Positions 36,424 to 44,299 of a stretch of DNA of 64,000 nt are shown here, one piece after another. Numbering within the stretch: position 1 is the stretch's first letter; every line of letters starts with the position of its first letter. The position numbers and the translations under genes are program-made. This stretch comes from Pseudomonas akapageensis (GTDB taxonomy: Bacteria > Pseudomonadota > Gammaproteobacteria > Pseudomonadales > Pseudomonadaceae): the NCBI RefSeq assembly GCF_011355085.1, contig NZ_VXCP01000020.1, forward strand, positions 62,001-126,000, in the 5' to 3' direction. The notes under the pieces were generated by a model. The model did not search any database and was not told the origin of the DNA. It saw only the letters and a list, made by a program, of their open reading frames with translations.

Positions 36424-36492
36424 CTTCATCATCCGTGATGTTTCAACATAATACGGTCAGCGTTATCGACCACATCGCCATCCAAGCACAAG

Positions 36493-36516
36493 CATTAGGG
36501 AAGGTCTGAAGTAACC
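36493..36516 (+). repeat. Right flanking IS-end-like repeat of the island
   Basis: GGGAAGGTCTGAAGTAAC and adjoining bases, in the same orientation as the copy at 33051-33074. It lies 22 bp beyond the stop of the transposase relic at 36538, as expected for the end of an IS5-like element. Confidence 0.6.
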
Positions 36517-36537
36517 ACCGAATTTTTGATACTCCAG

Positions 36538-36654
36538 TCATTTGGAATTCAAAAAATCAGTGGCCTGCCGAAAATCAGGCTTTGGCGCATTCTTAATGCG
36601 CTTGCCATGTTTCTTGTACATGTTGCGTCGGGCCGCGATATGCCGGAGCGACCA
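36538..36654 (-). pseudogene. Relic of a transposase C-terminus
   Basis: A 38-codon open stretch on the minus strand ending in a stop. It includes HIAARRNMYKKHGKRIKN and PDFRQATDFLNSK; a stop codon at 36655 cuts off anything upstream. The basic, C-terminal-like sequence and the adjacent terminal-repeat-like sequence suggest the tail of an insertion-sequence transposase. The exact family is not certain. Confidence 0.45.
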
Positions 36655-37085
36655 TCATGCTCAGTGCGTTTTTCGACACCGGTGAATGGAAGGTAAGATG
36701 TTCCTCGGAGCGGGTACAAGTACTAGTTCAGGCTGGTTGGATATTTCAGAAGGGTCCTACAAGAAGCCACAGTGAACTGGCCGCGATATGGCAGGTTTGC
36801 CATGGTTGTGCCTTGCGTGAGATTTATTTATGGCCACTATCGGCCGCCCGCGCGGCCTGTCGCAGGTACATCTGCGGTACTCCAACAATCAAAAGCCTGG
36901 ATGGCCTTCATACAAAATTGTGCCATGCACCTGTGTGAGTAAAGCTTGCTCGCGATAGGGCGCGCGGGCGGGCGATGGTGGCCATAACTAAATCCTGAGT
37001 CACGAATGACCCGCAACAGGGGGCGCCGCCGATTGACCAGAAAGTCAGTAAAAACACTGTATTTGGCGCTGATGGAAGGTGCATC

Positions 37086-37109
37086 AAACCCACGGGTTTG
37101 CGGTATACT
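37086..37109 (+). promoter_or_regulatory. Putative purE promoter with adjoining palindrome
   Basis: A perfect palindrome AAACCC-AC-GGGTTT (37086-37099) stands immediately before a -10-like TATACT (37104-37109). A second -10-like TATAAT is at 37137-37142. No convincing -35 was found, so the palindrome may be an activator or repressor site. Confidence 0.5.
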
Positions 37110-37121
37110 GCGCGGCCTTTG

Positions 37122-37190
37122 GCCGGTCCGACCGGCTATAATTCGCATAACAAGCCACGCCGGTCTTCCTGCGTGGCTTGTTGTTTTTTG
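37122..37190 (+). promoter_or_regulatory. purE leader: terminator hairpin with a competing helix (attenuator-like)
   Basis: A perfect 12-bp stem (AACAAGCCACGC at 37149-37160 with its complement at 37171-37182) is followed by GTTTTTTG, a classic terminator placed 37 bp before purE. GACCGGC (37130-37136) can pair with GCCGGT at 37122-37127 or, with one more base pair, with GCCGGTC at 37159-37165. The second pairing invades the terminator arm. Such mutually exclusive helices suggest transcription attenuation. Confidence 0.65.
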
Positions 37191-37226
37191 ACGCGCCTGC
37201 GGGCGCCCAAGAGAAGAGGCACGACG

Positions 37227-37718
37227 ATGAGTGCATTGGTTGGCGTGATCATGGGCTCCAAGTCCGATTGGTCCACCCTTAGCCACACCGCCGATATGCT
37301 GGAAAAGCTCGGTATCCCTTACGAAGTCAAAGTGGTTTCTGCCCACCGCACGCCGGACTTGCTGTTCCAGTACGCCGAAGAAGCTGAAGGCCGCGGGATC
37401 GAAGTGATCATCGCCGGTGCTGGCGGCGCTGCGCACCTGCCAGGCATGTGTGCGGCCAAGACTCACCTGCCAGTGCTCGGTGTGCCGGTGCAATCGTCGA
37501 TGCTCTCGGGCGTGGACTCTTTGCTCTCGATCGTGCAGATGCCAGCCGGGATTCCCGTGGCGACACTGGCGATCGGCAAGGCCGGCGCGATCAACGCCGC
37601 GCTGCTGTCGGCAAGCATCCTGGGTGCCAAGCATCCGCAGTTCCACGCGGTGTTGAAGCAATTCCGCGCAGAGCAGACAGACAACGTCCTGGAAAATCCA
37701 GATCCGCGCCAGGCCTGA
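37227..37718 (+). CDS. purE: 5-(carboxyamino)imidazole ribonucleotide mutase PurE
   Basis: A 163-residue class I PurE, converting N5-CAIR to CAIR in purine synthesis. [14 protein letters not shown] and [15 protein letters not shown] are the signature motifs; [20 protein letters not shown] contains the catalytic histidine region. AGAGG precedes the ATG at 37227; longer in-frame starts would read through the leader hairpin and are rejected. purK follows after 10 bases, giving the usual two-enzyme bacterial route. Confidence 0.96.
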   Translation: MSALVGVIMGSKSDWSTLSHTADMLEKLGIPYEVKVVSAHRTPDLLFQYAEEAEGRGIEVIIAGAGGAAHLPGMCAAKTHLPVLGVPVQSSMLSGVDSLLSIVQMPAGIPVATLAIGKAGAINAALLSASILGAKHPQFHAVLKQFRAEQTDNVLENPDPRQA

Positions 37719-37728
37719 GGTTTCAAGC

Positions 37729-38811
37729 ATGAAGATCGGTGTAATCGGTGGCGGCCAATTGGGTCGCATGTTGGCTCTGGCGGGTACTCCGCTGGGGATG
37801 AACTTCGCTTTTCTCGATCCTGCGCCGGACGCTTGTGCCGCCTCGCTGGGCGAGCACCTGCGCGCCGACTACGGTGATCAGGACCATTTGCGGCAGCTGG
37901 CCGATGAAGTCGATCTGGTGACCTTCGAGTTCGAAAGCGTGCCTGCCGAAACCGTGGCGTTCCTGTCCCAGTTCGTACCGGTCTACCCAAGCGCCGAAGC
38001 GCTGCGTATCGCCCGCGATCGCTGGTTCGAAAAGAGCATGTTCAAGGACCTGGGTATCCCGACCCCGGCATTTGCCGACATCCAGTCGCAAGCCGACCTG
38101 GATGCTGCGGTCGCCAGTATCGGTCTGCCGGCTGTTCTCAAGACCCGCACCCTGGGTTATGACGGCAAAGGCCAGAAAGTGCTGCGTACGGCAGCCGATG
38201 TCGTCGGTACCTTCGCTGAACTCGGTAGCGTGCCCTGCCTGCTGGAAGGCTTCGTATCCTTTACCGGCGAAGTTTCGCTGATCGCTGTGCGTGCCCGTGA
38301 TGGCGAGACCCGTTTCTACCCATTGGTGCACAACACCCATGAGAGCGGCATCCTGCGCCTGTCGGTTGCCAGCAGCGAACATCCGCTGCAGGCCCTGGCC
38401 GAAGACTATGCTGGCCGCGTGCTGAAGCAACTCGACTATGTCGGTGTGCTGGCATTCGAGTTCTTCGAAGTGGATGGCGGTTTGAAGGCCAACGAGATTG
38501 CACCACGGGTGCACAACTCCGGGCACTGGACCATCGAAGGCGCCGAGTGCAGTCAGTTCGAGAACCATCTGCGTGCTGTTGCCGGCTTGCCGCTAGGTTC
38601 GACGGCGAAAGTCGGCGAAAGCGCCATGCTGAATTTCATTGGTGAAGTGCCGCCGGTGGACAAGGTCATCAGCATCGACGATTGCCACCTGCACCATTAT
38701 GGCAAGGCGTTCAAGGTCGGCCGCAAAGTAGGCCATGCCACCGTGCGCAGCGCCGACATGGCGACCCTGCAAGCGCAGGTCAAACAGGTCGAAGCACTGA
38801 TCAAGGCCTGA
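37729..38811 (+). CDS. purK: 5-(carboxyamino)imidazole ribonucleotide synthase PurK
   Basis: A 360-residue ATP-grasp enzyme that makes N5-CAIR from AIR, ATP and bicarbonate. IGVIGGGQLGRMLALAG at the N-terminus, LKTRTLGYDGKGQ and EIAPRVHNSGHWTIEGAECSQ are characteristic. Length is normal. It forms an operon with purE. Confidence 0.96.
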   Translation: MKIGVIGGGQLGRMLALAGTPLGMNFAFLDPAPDACAASLGEHLRADYGDQDHLRQLADEVDLVTFEFESVPAETVAFLSQFVPVYPSAEALRIARDRWFEKSMFKDLGIPTPAFADIQSQADLDAAVASIGLPAVLKTRTLGYDGKGQKVLRTAADVVGTFAELGSVPCLLEGFVSFTGEVSLIAVRARDGETRFYPLVHNTHESGILRLSVASSEHPLQALAEDYAGRVLKQLDYVGVLAFEFFEVDGGLKANEIAPRVHNSGHWTIEGAECSQFENHLRAVAGLPLGSTAKVGESAMLNFIGEVPPVDKVISIDDCHLHHYGKAFKVGRKVGHATVRSADMATLQAQVKQVEALIKA

Positions 38812-38829
38812 TTCACGCGACGGATGTCA

Positions 38830-38894
38830 CCCTCTGAATGGCAGGATGCCAAAGCCCTGACTAGGCTTTGGCGCAGGGCTAATCATTCAGAGGG
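38830..38894 (+). promoter_or_regulatory. Long nested hairpin ending at the glsB-like ribosome site
   Basis: Outer arms CCCTCTGAATG (38830-38840) and CATTCAGAGGG (38884-38894) are perfectly complementary, and an inner GCCAAAGCC/GGCTTTGGC stem (38848-38872) lies within them. The 3' outer arm contains AGAGGG, the Shine-Dalgarno sequence of the gene starting at 38901. No T-tract follows, so it is not a plain terminator. Confidence 0.65.
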
Positions 38895-38900
38895 AATCCC

Positions 38901-39146
38901 ATGGGCATCATCGGCACCATTTTCATCGGTTTGATCGTTGGCTTGCTGGCTCGCTTCCTGAAGCCTGGCGATGATCCAATGGGTTGGATCATGACCATAT
39001 TGCTGGGTATCGGCGGATCGCTGGCGGCAACCTACGGCGGTCAGGCGCTGGGCATTTATCAAGCCGGGCAGGGCGCAGGTTTCATCGGCGCGCTCGTTGG
39101 TGCCGTGGTCTTGCTGGTAATTTACTCAATGGTCAGAAAAAACTGA
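38901..39146 (+). CDS. GlsB/YeaQ/YmgE-family small membrane protein
   Basis: An 81-residue protein with three hydrophobic helices and Gly-rich turns: GTIFIGLIVGLLARFLKPGD, then GWIMTILLGIGGSLAATYGG and GFIGALVGAVVLLVIYSMV. This is the transglycosylase-associated (GlsB/YeaQ) family, often induced by stress. The molecular role is unknown. Its ribosome site (AGAGGG, 7 bases from the ATG) lies in the arm of a stable hairpin, so translation may be conditional. Confidence 0.88.
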   Translation: MGIIGTIFIGLIVGLLARFLKPGDDPMGWIMTILLGIGGSLAATYGGQALGIYQAGQGAGFIGALVGAVVLLVIYSMVRKN

Positions 39147-39231
39147 CAATTGGTCTCGGGCCCTCTCTGCTGCGCAGGCGGAGAGGGCTAGAATGCGCGG
39201 CGAAATTCACCTCCTTTTTGTCGAGCATGTC

Positions 39232-39765
39232 ATGCGCCGCTTCTTCCTGATGTCGCTGTTGCTGTGCAGCAGCCTGGCCAACGCCCAACTGCCGGAAACC
39301 GATTGGCTGGAATTGATGCCAAAGTCCGACCAGAAAGCCCTCGAGCAAATGCCGGAAATCGACCACAGCTCGCCCGAAGCCAATGGCACCTTCACCGAAA
39401 AGGGCGGGCTCAAACAGAGCAAGGGCCTGCCGGCAGTGATGTATTCGACCAAGACCGTGCCCGGCATGAATGGCAAGAACATTCGCCTGGGCGGCTACCC
39501 GGTGCCGCTGGAAACCGATGCCAAGGGCCGCAGCACGCTGTTCTTTCTGGTCCCTTATCCGGGCGCCTGCATCCACGTACCACCGCCACCGCCCAATCAG
39601 CTGGTGTTGGTGCGCTATCCCCATGGGCTGAAGCTGGACGATATCTACACGCCGCTGTGGGTCACGGGCAGCTTGAAGGTCGAGAAGGTCACCAATGACC
39701 TGGCCGATGCGGCTTATGCGCTGGATGCGAGCAATGTTCGTGTCGTGGTGGATGCGGATCTGTAG
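39232..39765 (+). CDS. DUF3299 domain secreted protein
   Basis: A 177-residue protein with a signal peptide (RRFFLMSLLLCSSLANA) and the family features TDWLELMPKSDQKALEQMPE, LGGYPVPLE and PYPGACIHVPPPPPNQLVLV. DUF3299 proteins are periplasmic or exported and of unknown function; in related operons they sit near ABC export genes, which are absent here. The start at 39232 places the signal sequence first; a longer start adds 13 residues and is less likely. Confidence 0.82.
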   Translation: MRRFFLMSLLLCSSLANAQLPETDWLELMPKSDQKALEQMPEIDHSSPEANGTFTEKGGLKQSKGLPAVMYSTKTVPGMNGKNIRLGGYPVPLETDAKGRSTLFFLVPYPGACIHVPPPPPNQLVLVRYPHGLKLDDIYTPLWVTGSLKVEKVTNDLADAAYALDASNVRVVVDADL

Positions 39766-39780
39766 GGGACCGTCAGGGCC

Positions 39781-39856
39781 TCATCGCTGGCAAGCCAGCT
39801 CCCACAGAGTCCGCGTGCGCCACTGACCCCTGTGGGAGCGGGCTTGCCCGCGATGG
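39781..39856. repeat. REP pair (REPIN-like) between convergent genes
   Basis: Left unit ends AAGCCAGCTCCCACA (near 39806); right unit TGTGGGAGCGGGCTTGCCCG starts at 39831. They are separated by about 25 bp and are nearly the same as the pair at 25791-25885. Confidence 0.82.
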
Positions 39857-39864
39857 CCGAAGGC

Positions 39865-40764
39865 CTAAAGGGTTGAGCTTGAAATACTCAACCCAAGTGT
39901 ATGACTGGCCCCCGGCCGCAACTCGATAATGTCATCCCAGACATTGGCCGTCTCGATGCAAAGCATCCCTTGCCAGCCGTCATCGGCCATATCGCTGAAC
40001 TGCGCGGCACGTTCGGTCCAGGGGTTCCAGATGACCGCGCTGTTCGAGCCGCTGCTGGTCAGGTCGATCCGGCGCTTCCAGTCCCGGTCGACAATGCTCA
40101 ACTTCGCAGGCGTTTGCAGGTAGATGCGGTCTGTCTCGCCGGCAAAGCGCAGGTCGCCTTGCTGGGTACGCTCCTGCCAGTCTTCCAGGGTTTCGATGTA
40201 GCCCAGCCCGGCCACACCTTCGACACTCACCTGGCGCACATCGCTGACAGCGAAATAGCTGTGTAGCGCCTGGCTGATGCTGACGGTATCGCTGCCAAGG
40301 TTGAAACTGGTCAGACTTACCCGCAGTTGTTCGCCGAGCACGATGCTCATCTTCAGTTCGACATTGTGCGGCCAGCCAGGCAAGTCGCCCTGGGCCTCTG
40401 GCAGGCTGAAGTCCACGCGGATGTCATCACCAGAGCTGTCGATTTCCAGCAGTTGCCAATCGCGCCCGCGCACCAGACCATGAGCGGGTGCCGGCTCATC
40501 GCTGCGGCGCATGGCTTGAACGGCTTGCGGATTGCGCGCCAGATTACCGAACCAGGGCCAGCACACCGGCACGCCGGCGCGCACGGATTTGCCTTGTTTG
40601 AACAGTGCCTGGTCGTTTGCCCAGATCAGTGGGTTTTCGCCGTCGCGTTGATAGCTGAGGATCTGCGCGCCTTGCTGGGCCACGACCAACTGGGCGCGAC
40701 CATTGCTGATGCGCCAGCAGTTCAGTTCATCAAGCTTGACCAGTTCGACTTTGGGCGTGGACAT
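39865..40764 (-). CDS. D-hexose-6-phosphate mutarotase (aldose-1-epimerase family)
   Basis: A 299-residue galactose-mutarotase-like protein of the YeaD group. GAQILSYQRDGENPLIWAND, SVRAGVPVCWPWFGN (the CWPWFG core) and HGLVRGRDWQLLE (histidine of the active site) match YeaD; NPWTERAAQFSDM near the C-terminus is also conserved. It probably interconverts alpha and beta anomers of glucose-6-phosphate. The start at 40764 is chosen; one 8-residue-longer form is possible. Confidence 0.88.
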   Translation of the reverse strand: MSTPKVELVKLDELNCWRISNGRAQLVVAQQGAQILSYQRDGENPLIWANDQALFKQGKSVRAGVPVCWPWFGNLARNPQAVQAMRRSDEPAPAHGLVRGRDWQLLEIDSSGDDIRVDFSLPEAQGDLPGWPHNVELKMSIVLGEQLRVSLTSFNLGSDTVSISQALHSYFAVSDVRQVSVEGVAGLGYIETLEDWQERTQQGDLRFAGETDRIYLQTPAKLSIVDRDWKRRIDLTSSGSNSAVIWNPWTERAAQFSDMADDGWQGMLCIETANVWDDIIELRPGASHTLGLSISSSTL

Positions 40765-40836
40765 ACGGGTATCTCGTTCCAGGATCATTGTGGATTTTGA
40801 CCATCCAATCCCTATCGAGTTTACCGCGCCAGTCCA

Positions 40837-41238
40837 TCAACGACGAGGTGGAACCGAGCGGGTGCGTCCGCTGCCGTCGATGGCGACGAACACGAAGATT
40901 GCCTCAGTGACCTTGCGCCATTCGCTGGACAAGGGATCATCGCTCCACACCTCAACCATCATCCGGATCGAGCTGCGGCCGATTTCGAGGGTCTGAGTAT
41001 AAAAGGATAGCTGTGCACCAACGGCTACAGGGACCAGAAAAGCCATGCGGTCGATAGCAACCGTGGCAACCCGCCCACCTGCGACCCGGCTGGCCATGGC
41101 AGTGCCGGCAAGATCCATCTGTGCGACCAGCCAGCCGCCAAAAATGTCGCCGAAGCCGTTGGTTTCGCGGGGTAACGCCGTGATCTGCAAGGCCAGATCG
41201 CCTTGTGGAATAGGATCTTCTTGTTCGAGTTCAATCAT
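40837..41238 (-). CDS. Acyl-CoA thioesterase, YciA-like
   Basis: A 133-residue hot-dog protein. LPRETNGFGDIFGGWLVAQM followed by DLAGTAMASRVAGGR matches the YciA pattern with its catalytic aspartate, and VATVAIDRMAFLVPV and FVFVAIDGSGRTRSVPP complete the fold. It is the second thioesterase in the window but is shorter and without the charged tail of the one at 5284. Confidence 0.9.
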   Translation of the reverse strand: MIELEQEDPIPQGDLALQITALPRETNGFGDIFGGWLVAQMDLAGTAMASRVAGGRVATVAIDRMAFLVPVAVGAQLSFYTQTLEIGRSSIRMMVEVWSDDPLSSEWRKVTEAIFVFVAIDGSGRTRSVPPRR

Positions 41239-41618
41239 GCCGTGGGTGCCTCTGACCCATGTTTCTTCGTTTGTTGGCGCAGTTTATAAACACCTCAAAA
41301 AAACGATTCAGCACGAACATAATACGCTGCTTTCGCTTGCAGAGGCGTAGAAGGGGAGCTCTGCGAAATCGGCTAAGGATAATTAGCTGCGTTTTCGCAC
41401 AACACCCCCTTATCAGGGTGGCAACCTGTTCCTGCGGCACTACCTATGGGGGCCCAGTATATCGAGCCATAGGCTCAGCGACGACCGTCCAGTTCCAATT
41501 ATGACTATGCAAAGCGTCATCTATGTGCTTTTTCACGCAATTTGTTATCTTGCAGGACTCCTGCCAGGCCCGAACCAGCGCTGTTCGGGTATGAATTGCC
41601 TATAAGAGATGCCTTTTC
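41239..41618. other. Intergenic region of 380 bp
   Basis: This lies between the divergent thioesterase and MHS transporter genes. It holds several small inverted repeats, including CCCGAAC-cagcgct-GTTCGGG at 41569-41589, 30 bp before the transporter start, and CCTATGG/CCATAGG arms around 41450. No gene was recognised. Confidence 0.5.
41569..41589. promoter_or_regulatory. Inverted repeat before the MHS transporter
   Basis: CCCGAAC and GTTCGGG are perfect arms separated by 7 bases. Ending 29 bp before the ATG, it could be an operator or a leader hairpin. Symmetry is the only evidence. Confidence 0.4.
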
Positions 41619-42908
41619 ATGACCTCCGTGCCCTCGAGTATCGCGCAGCCGTCGCGCCCGCTGACCCGCAGCGACTACAAAACCTTGTCGCTGTCTGCCT
41701 TGGGTGGCGCGCTGGAATTCTACGATTTCATCATCTTCGTCTTTTTCGCCACCGTGGTCGGCAAACTGTTTTTCCCGGTCGACATGCCCGAGTGGCTGCG
41801 CCAGATGCAGACGTTCGGCATCTTCGCGGCGGGCTACCTGGCGCGGCCGCTGGGCGGCATCGTCATGGCGCACTTTGGCGACCTGCTGGGGCGAAAGAAG
41901 ATGTTTACCCTCAGTATCTTCATGATGGCCGTGCCGACCTTGATCATGGGCTGCCTGCCGACTTACGCGCAGATTGGCTTGTGGGCGCCGATCCTGCTGT
42001 TGTTGATGCGCGTGATCCAGGGCGCGGCCATCGGTGGCGAGGTGCCCGGTGCCTGGGTGTTCGTCTCCGAGCACGTACCGGCGCGCAATACCGGCTATGC
42101 CTGCGGCACGCTTACGGCCGGATTGACGGCAGGTATTCTGCTGGGCTCGCTGGTTGCGACGCTGATCAACAGCCTCTATACCCCTACTGAAGTGGCCGAC
42201 TATGCCTGGCGCATCCCTTTCCTGCTGGGAGGTGTCTTCGGTTTGCTGGCGGTTTACCTGCGCCGCTGGTTGCACGAGACGCCGGTGTTTGCCGAGCTGC
42301 AGCAACGCAAGGCGCTGGCCGAAGAGATCCCGCTTCAGGCCGTGTTGCGCGATCACCGCGGTGCGATCGTGCTGTCGATGCTGCTGACCTGGCTGCTGTC
42401 AGCCGGAATCATCGTGGTCATCCTGATGACACCAACTGTGCTGCAGACCGTCTATGGCTTCACCCCGACCGTAGCCTTGCAAGCCAATAGCCTTGCCATC
42501 GTGTTCCTCACGCTGGGTTGCGTGGGTTTCGGGATCCTGGCCGATCGCTTTGGTGCGGGGCGGGTATTTGTCAGTGGCAGCCTGTTGCTGCTGGCCAGCT
42601 CCTGGGCGTTCTACCACAACCTGCAGGCGCACCCGGACTGGTTGTTCCCGATGTACAGCCTGACGGGCCTGTTTGTCGGGCTGGCAGGCGCGGTGCCTTA
42701 TGTGATGGTGCGCGCCTTTCCGCCGGTCGTGCGTTTCTCGGGGATTTCGTTTTCCTACAACCTGGCCTACGCCATCTTCGGCGGCCTGACGCCCATGATG
42801 GTGACGCTGTTGCTCAAATACAGCCCGATGGGGCCGGCCTATTATGTGGCTGGCATCTGTACCATTGGTCTGCTGGTGGGCCTGTACTTGTTGGCCAAAA
42901 AGCGCTGA
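41619..42908 (+). CDS. MFS transporter, metabolite:H+ symporter (MHS) type
   Basis: A 429-residue 12-helix transporter. SALGGALEFYDFIIFVFFAT, GYLARPLGGIVMAHFGDLLG with RKKMFTLSIFMMA, and LRVIQGAAIGGEVPGAWVFV-like (LMRVIQGAAIGGEVPGAWVF) are hallmarks of the ProP/KgtP/ShiA group. Substrates in this group are organic acids, betaine or proline; which applies is not evident. It sits just upstream of pstS in the same orientation, separated by a terminator that abuts the PhoB boxes. Confidence 0.88.
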   Translation: MTSVPSSIAQPSRPLTRSDYKTLSLSALGGALEFYDFIIFVFFATVVGKLFFPVDMPEWLRQMQTFGIFAAGYLARPLGGIVMAHFGDLLGRKKMFTLSIFMMAVPTLIMGCLPTYAQIGLWAPILLLLMRVIQGAAIGGEVPGAWVFVSEHVPARNTGYACGTLTAGLTAGILLGSLVATLINSLYTPTEVADYAWRIPFLLGGVFGLLAVYLRRWLHETPVFAELQQRKALAEEIPLQAVLRDHRGAIVLSMLLTWLLSAGIIVVILMTPTVLQTVYGFTPTVALQANSLAIVFLTLGCVGFGILADRFGAGRVFVSGSLLLLASSWAFYHNLQAHPDWLFPMYSLTGLFVGLAGAVPYVMVRAFPPVVRFSGISFSYNLAYAIFGGLTPMMVTLLLKYSPMGPAYYVAGICTIGLLVGLYLLAKKR

Positions 42909-42944
42909 ACTCCTCTAAATCTGGCACTTCTCGTCAGACCTTGC

Positions 42945-42980
42945 AGGCCATCATCGCAATCGCGGTGATGGCCTTTCATC
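42945..42980 (+). terminator. Terminator of the MHS transporter gene
   Basis: Stem AGGCCATCA (42945-42953) with TGATGGCCT (42966-42974), then TTCATCT. The T-tract is weak. The 3' arm shares its last two bases with the first PhoB half-site. Confidence 0.6.
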
Positions 42981-43001
42981 TAATTGTCATATTCCTTTCA
43001 T
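42973..43001 (+). promoter_or_regulatory. Three tandem PhoB half-sites upstream of pstS
   Basis: CTTTCAT (42973), TTGTCAT (42984) and CTTTCAT (42995) are direct repeats at exact 11-bp steps, separated by 4-bp AT-rich spacers. This is the pho box architecture (consensus CTGTCAT). It ends 69 bp before pstS. Confidence 0.85.
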
Positions 43002-43070
43002 AGAGTAGTCATGCGGCCTGCAGATACTTGGGCCCGATCCAACTACAACCCTATCTGCTAGGAGTAAGGC

Positions 43071-44072
43071 ATGAAACTGAAGCGTTTGATGGCGGCAATG
43101 ACCTTTGTCGCTGCTGGCGTTGCAACTGCCCACGCGGTTGCCGCTGTCGACCCTGCTATCCCGAGCTACGCCAAGACCACCGGCGTATCGGGCAACCTGT
43201 CCAGCGTTGGTTCCGACACTCTGGCTAACCTGATGACCCTGTGGGCTGAGTCCTACAAAAAAGAATACCCGAACGTAAACATCCAGATTCAGGCCGCTGG
43301 CTCTGCCACCGCGCCACCCGCGCTGACTGAAGGCACCGCCAACCTGGGCCCGATGAGCCGCAAGATGAAGGACACCGAACTGGCTGCCTTCGAGCAGAAG
43401 TACGGTTACAAGCCGACCGCTATTCCGGTTGCCGTGGATGCCCTGGCGATTTTCGTGCACAAGGACAACCCGATCCAGCACCTGACCATGGAACAAGTCG
43501 ACGCGATTTTCTCCTCGACTCGTCTGTGCGGCGCCAAAGCCGACGTGAAAACCTGGGGCGACCTGGGCGTGACCGGCGACCTGGCCAACAAGCCAGTGCA
43601 ACTGTTCGGTCGTAACTCGGTATCCGGCACCTACGGCTACTTCAAGGAAGAGGCCCTGTGCAAAGGCGACTACAAGCCTAACGTCAACGAACAACCAGGC
43701 TCGGCTTCGGTCGTGCAGTCGATCAGCAGCTCGCTGAACGGCGTTGGTTACTCGGGCATCGGCTACAAGACTGCCAGCGTGAAGACTGTGGCCCTGGCCA
43801 AGAAAGGCAGCACTGACTTCATCGAAGACACCGAAGAAAACGCACTGAACGGCAAATACCCGCTGTCGCGTTTCCTCTACGTCTACGTCAACAAGGCCCC
43901 GAACAAGCCTCTGGCCCCGCTGGAAGCCGAGTTCGTGAAACTGGTCCTGTCCAAGCAGGGTCAGGAAGTGGTTGTGAAAGACGGCTACATCCCACTGCCA
44001 GCCAAGGTTGCTGCAAAAGCACTGGCTGACCTGGGTCTGCAGGAAGGCGGTGCTGAAGTCGCAAAAAAGTAA
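43071..44072 (+). CDS. pstS: Phosphate ABC transporter substrate-binding protein PstS
   Basis: A 333-residue periplasmic phosphate-binding protein with a signal peptide ([20 protein letters not shown]). [40 protein letters not shown] with PMSRKM, and [15 protein letters not shown] are phosphate-site motifs of the Pseudomonas PstS type (distinct from E. coli). It is preceded by three PhoB half-sites. The pst permease genes start 227 bp later behind their own pho box. Confidence 0.95.
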   Translation: MKLKRLMAAMTFVAAGVATAHAVAAVDPAIPSYAKTTGVSGNLSSVGSDTLANLMTLWAESYKKEYPNVNIQIQAAGSATAPPALTEGTANLGPMSRKMKDTELAAFEQKYGYKPTAIPVAVDALAIFVHKDNPIQHLTMEQVDAIFSSTRLCGAKADVKTWGDLGVTGDLANKPVQLFGRNSVSGTYGYFKEEALCKGDYKPNVNEQPGSASVVQSISSSLNGVGYSGIGYKTASVKTVALAKKGSTDFIEDTEENALNGKYPLSRFLYVYVNKAPNKPLAPLEAEFVKLVLSKQGQEVVVKDGYIPLPAKVAAKALADLGLQEGGAEVAKK

Positions 44073-44102
44073 CACCCTGAGTCAGGGCAGGAGCCCTGAC
44101 TC

Positions 44103-44189
44103 TGTGGGAGCCGGCTTGCCGGCGAAGGCATCACCGCGGTGAGACTGACGAATCGAGTCGTCTGAATCGCCGGCAAGCCGGCTCCTACA
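44103..44189. repeat. REP-type inverted pair between pstS and pstC
   Basis: TGTGGGAGCCGGCTTGCCGG at 44103 and its near-perfect mirror ending GGCTCCTACA at 44189. It could cap the abundant pstS transcript and uncouple it from pstC. Confidence 0.8.
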
Positions 44190-44259
44190 CATATACATGC
44201 ATAAGATTTTTATATCCGCTGCCGGTTTTTACGGGCGGCGGATTTGTTACGTCACTGCA

Positions 44260-44277
44260 CTGTCATCTTTCTGTCAT
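44260..44277 (+). promoter_or_regulatory. PhoB box upstream of pstC
   Basis: Two perfect CTGTCAT repeats, 44260-44266 and 44271-44277, with spacer CTTT. This is the consensus pho box. It ends 22 bp before the pstC start. Confidence 0.92.
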
Positions 44278-44299
44278 ACAGGATCGCTAGGGTGAGCGC

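Larger units (their letters stand above)
36433..37226. other. Gene-poor junction between island and purE
   Basis: About 790 bp. From left to right: the putative promoter region of the oxygenase operon (TATTAT on the minus strand at 36448-36453), the IS-end-like repeat, the transposase relic, about 280 bp of unrecognised sequence, a half REP-like piece (AAGCTTGCTCGCGATAG near 36944), then the purE promoter and leader. No intact gene was seen. Confidence 0.6.

Noticed and set aside
36657..36938. 93-codon frame near the island's right edge
   Set aside because: No ribosome site, no family resemblance, and the region carries IS relics and unrelated sequence. It is probably a chance frame.
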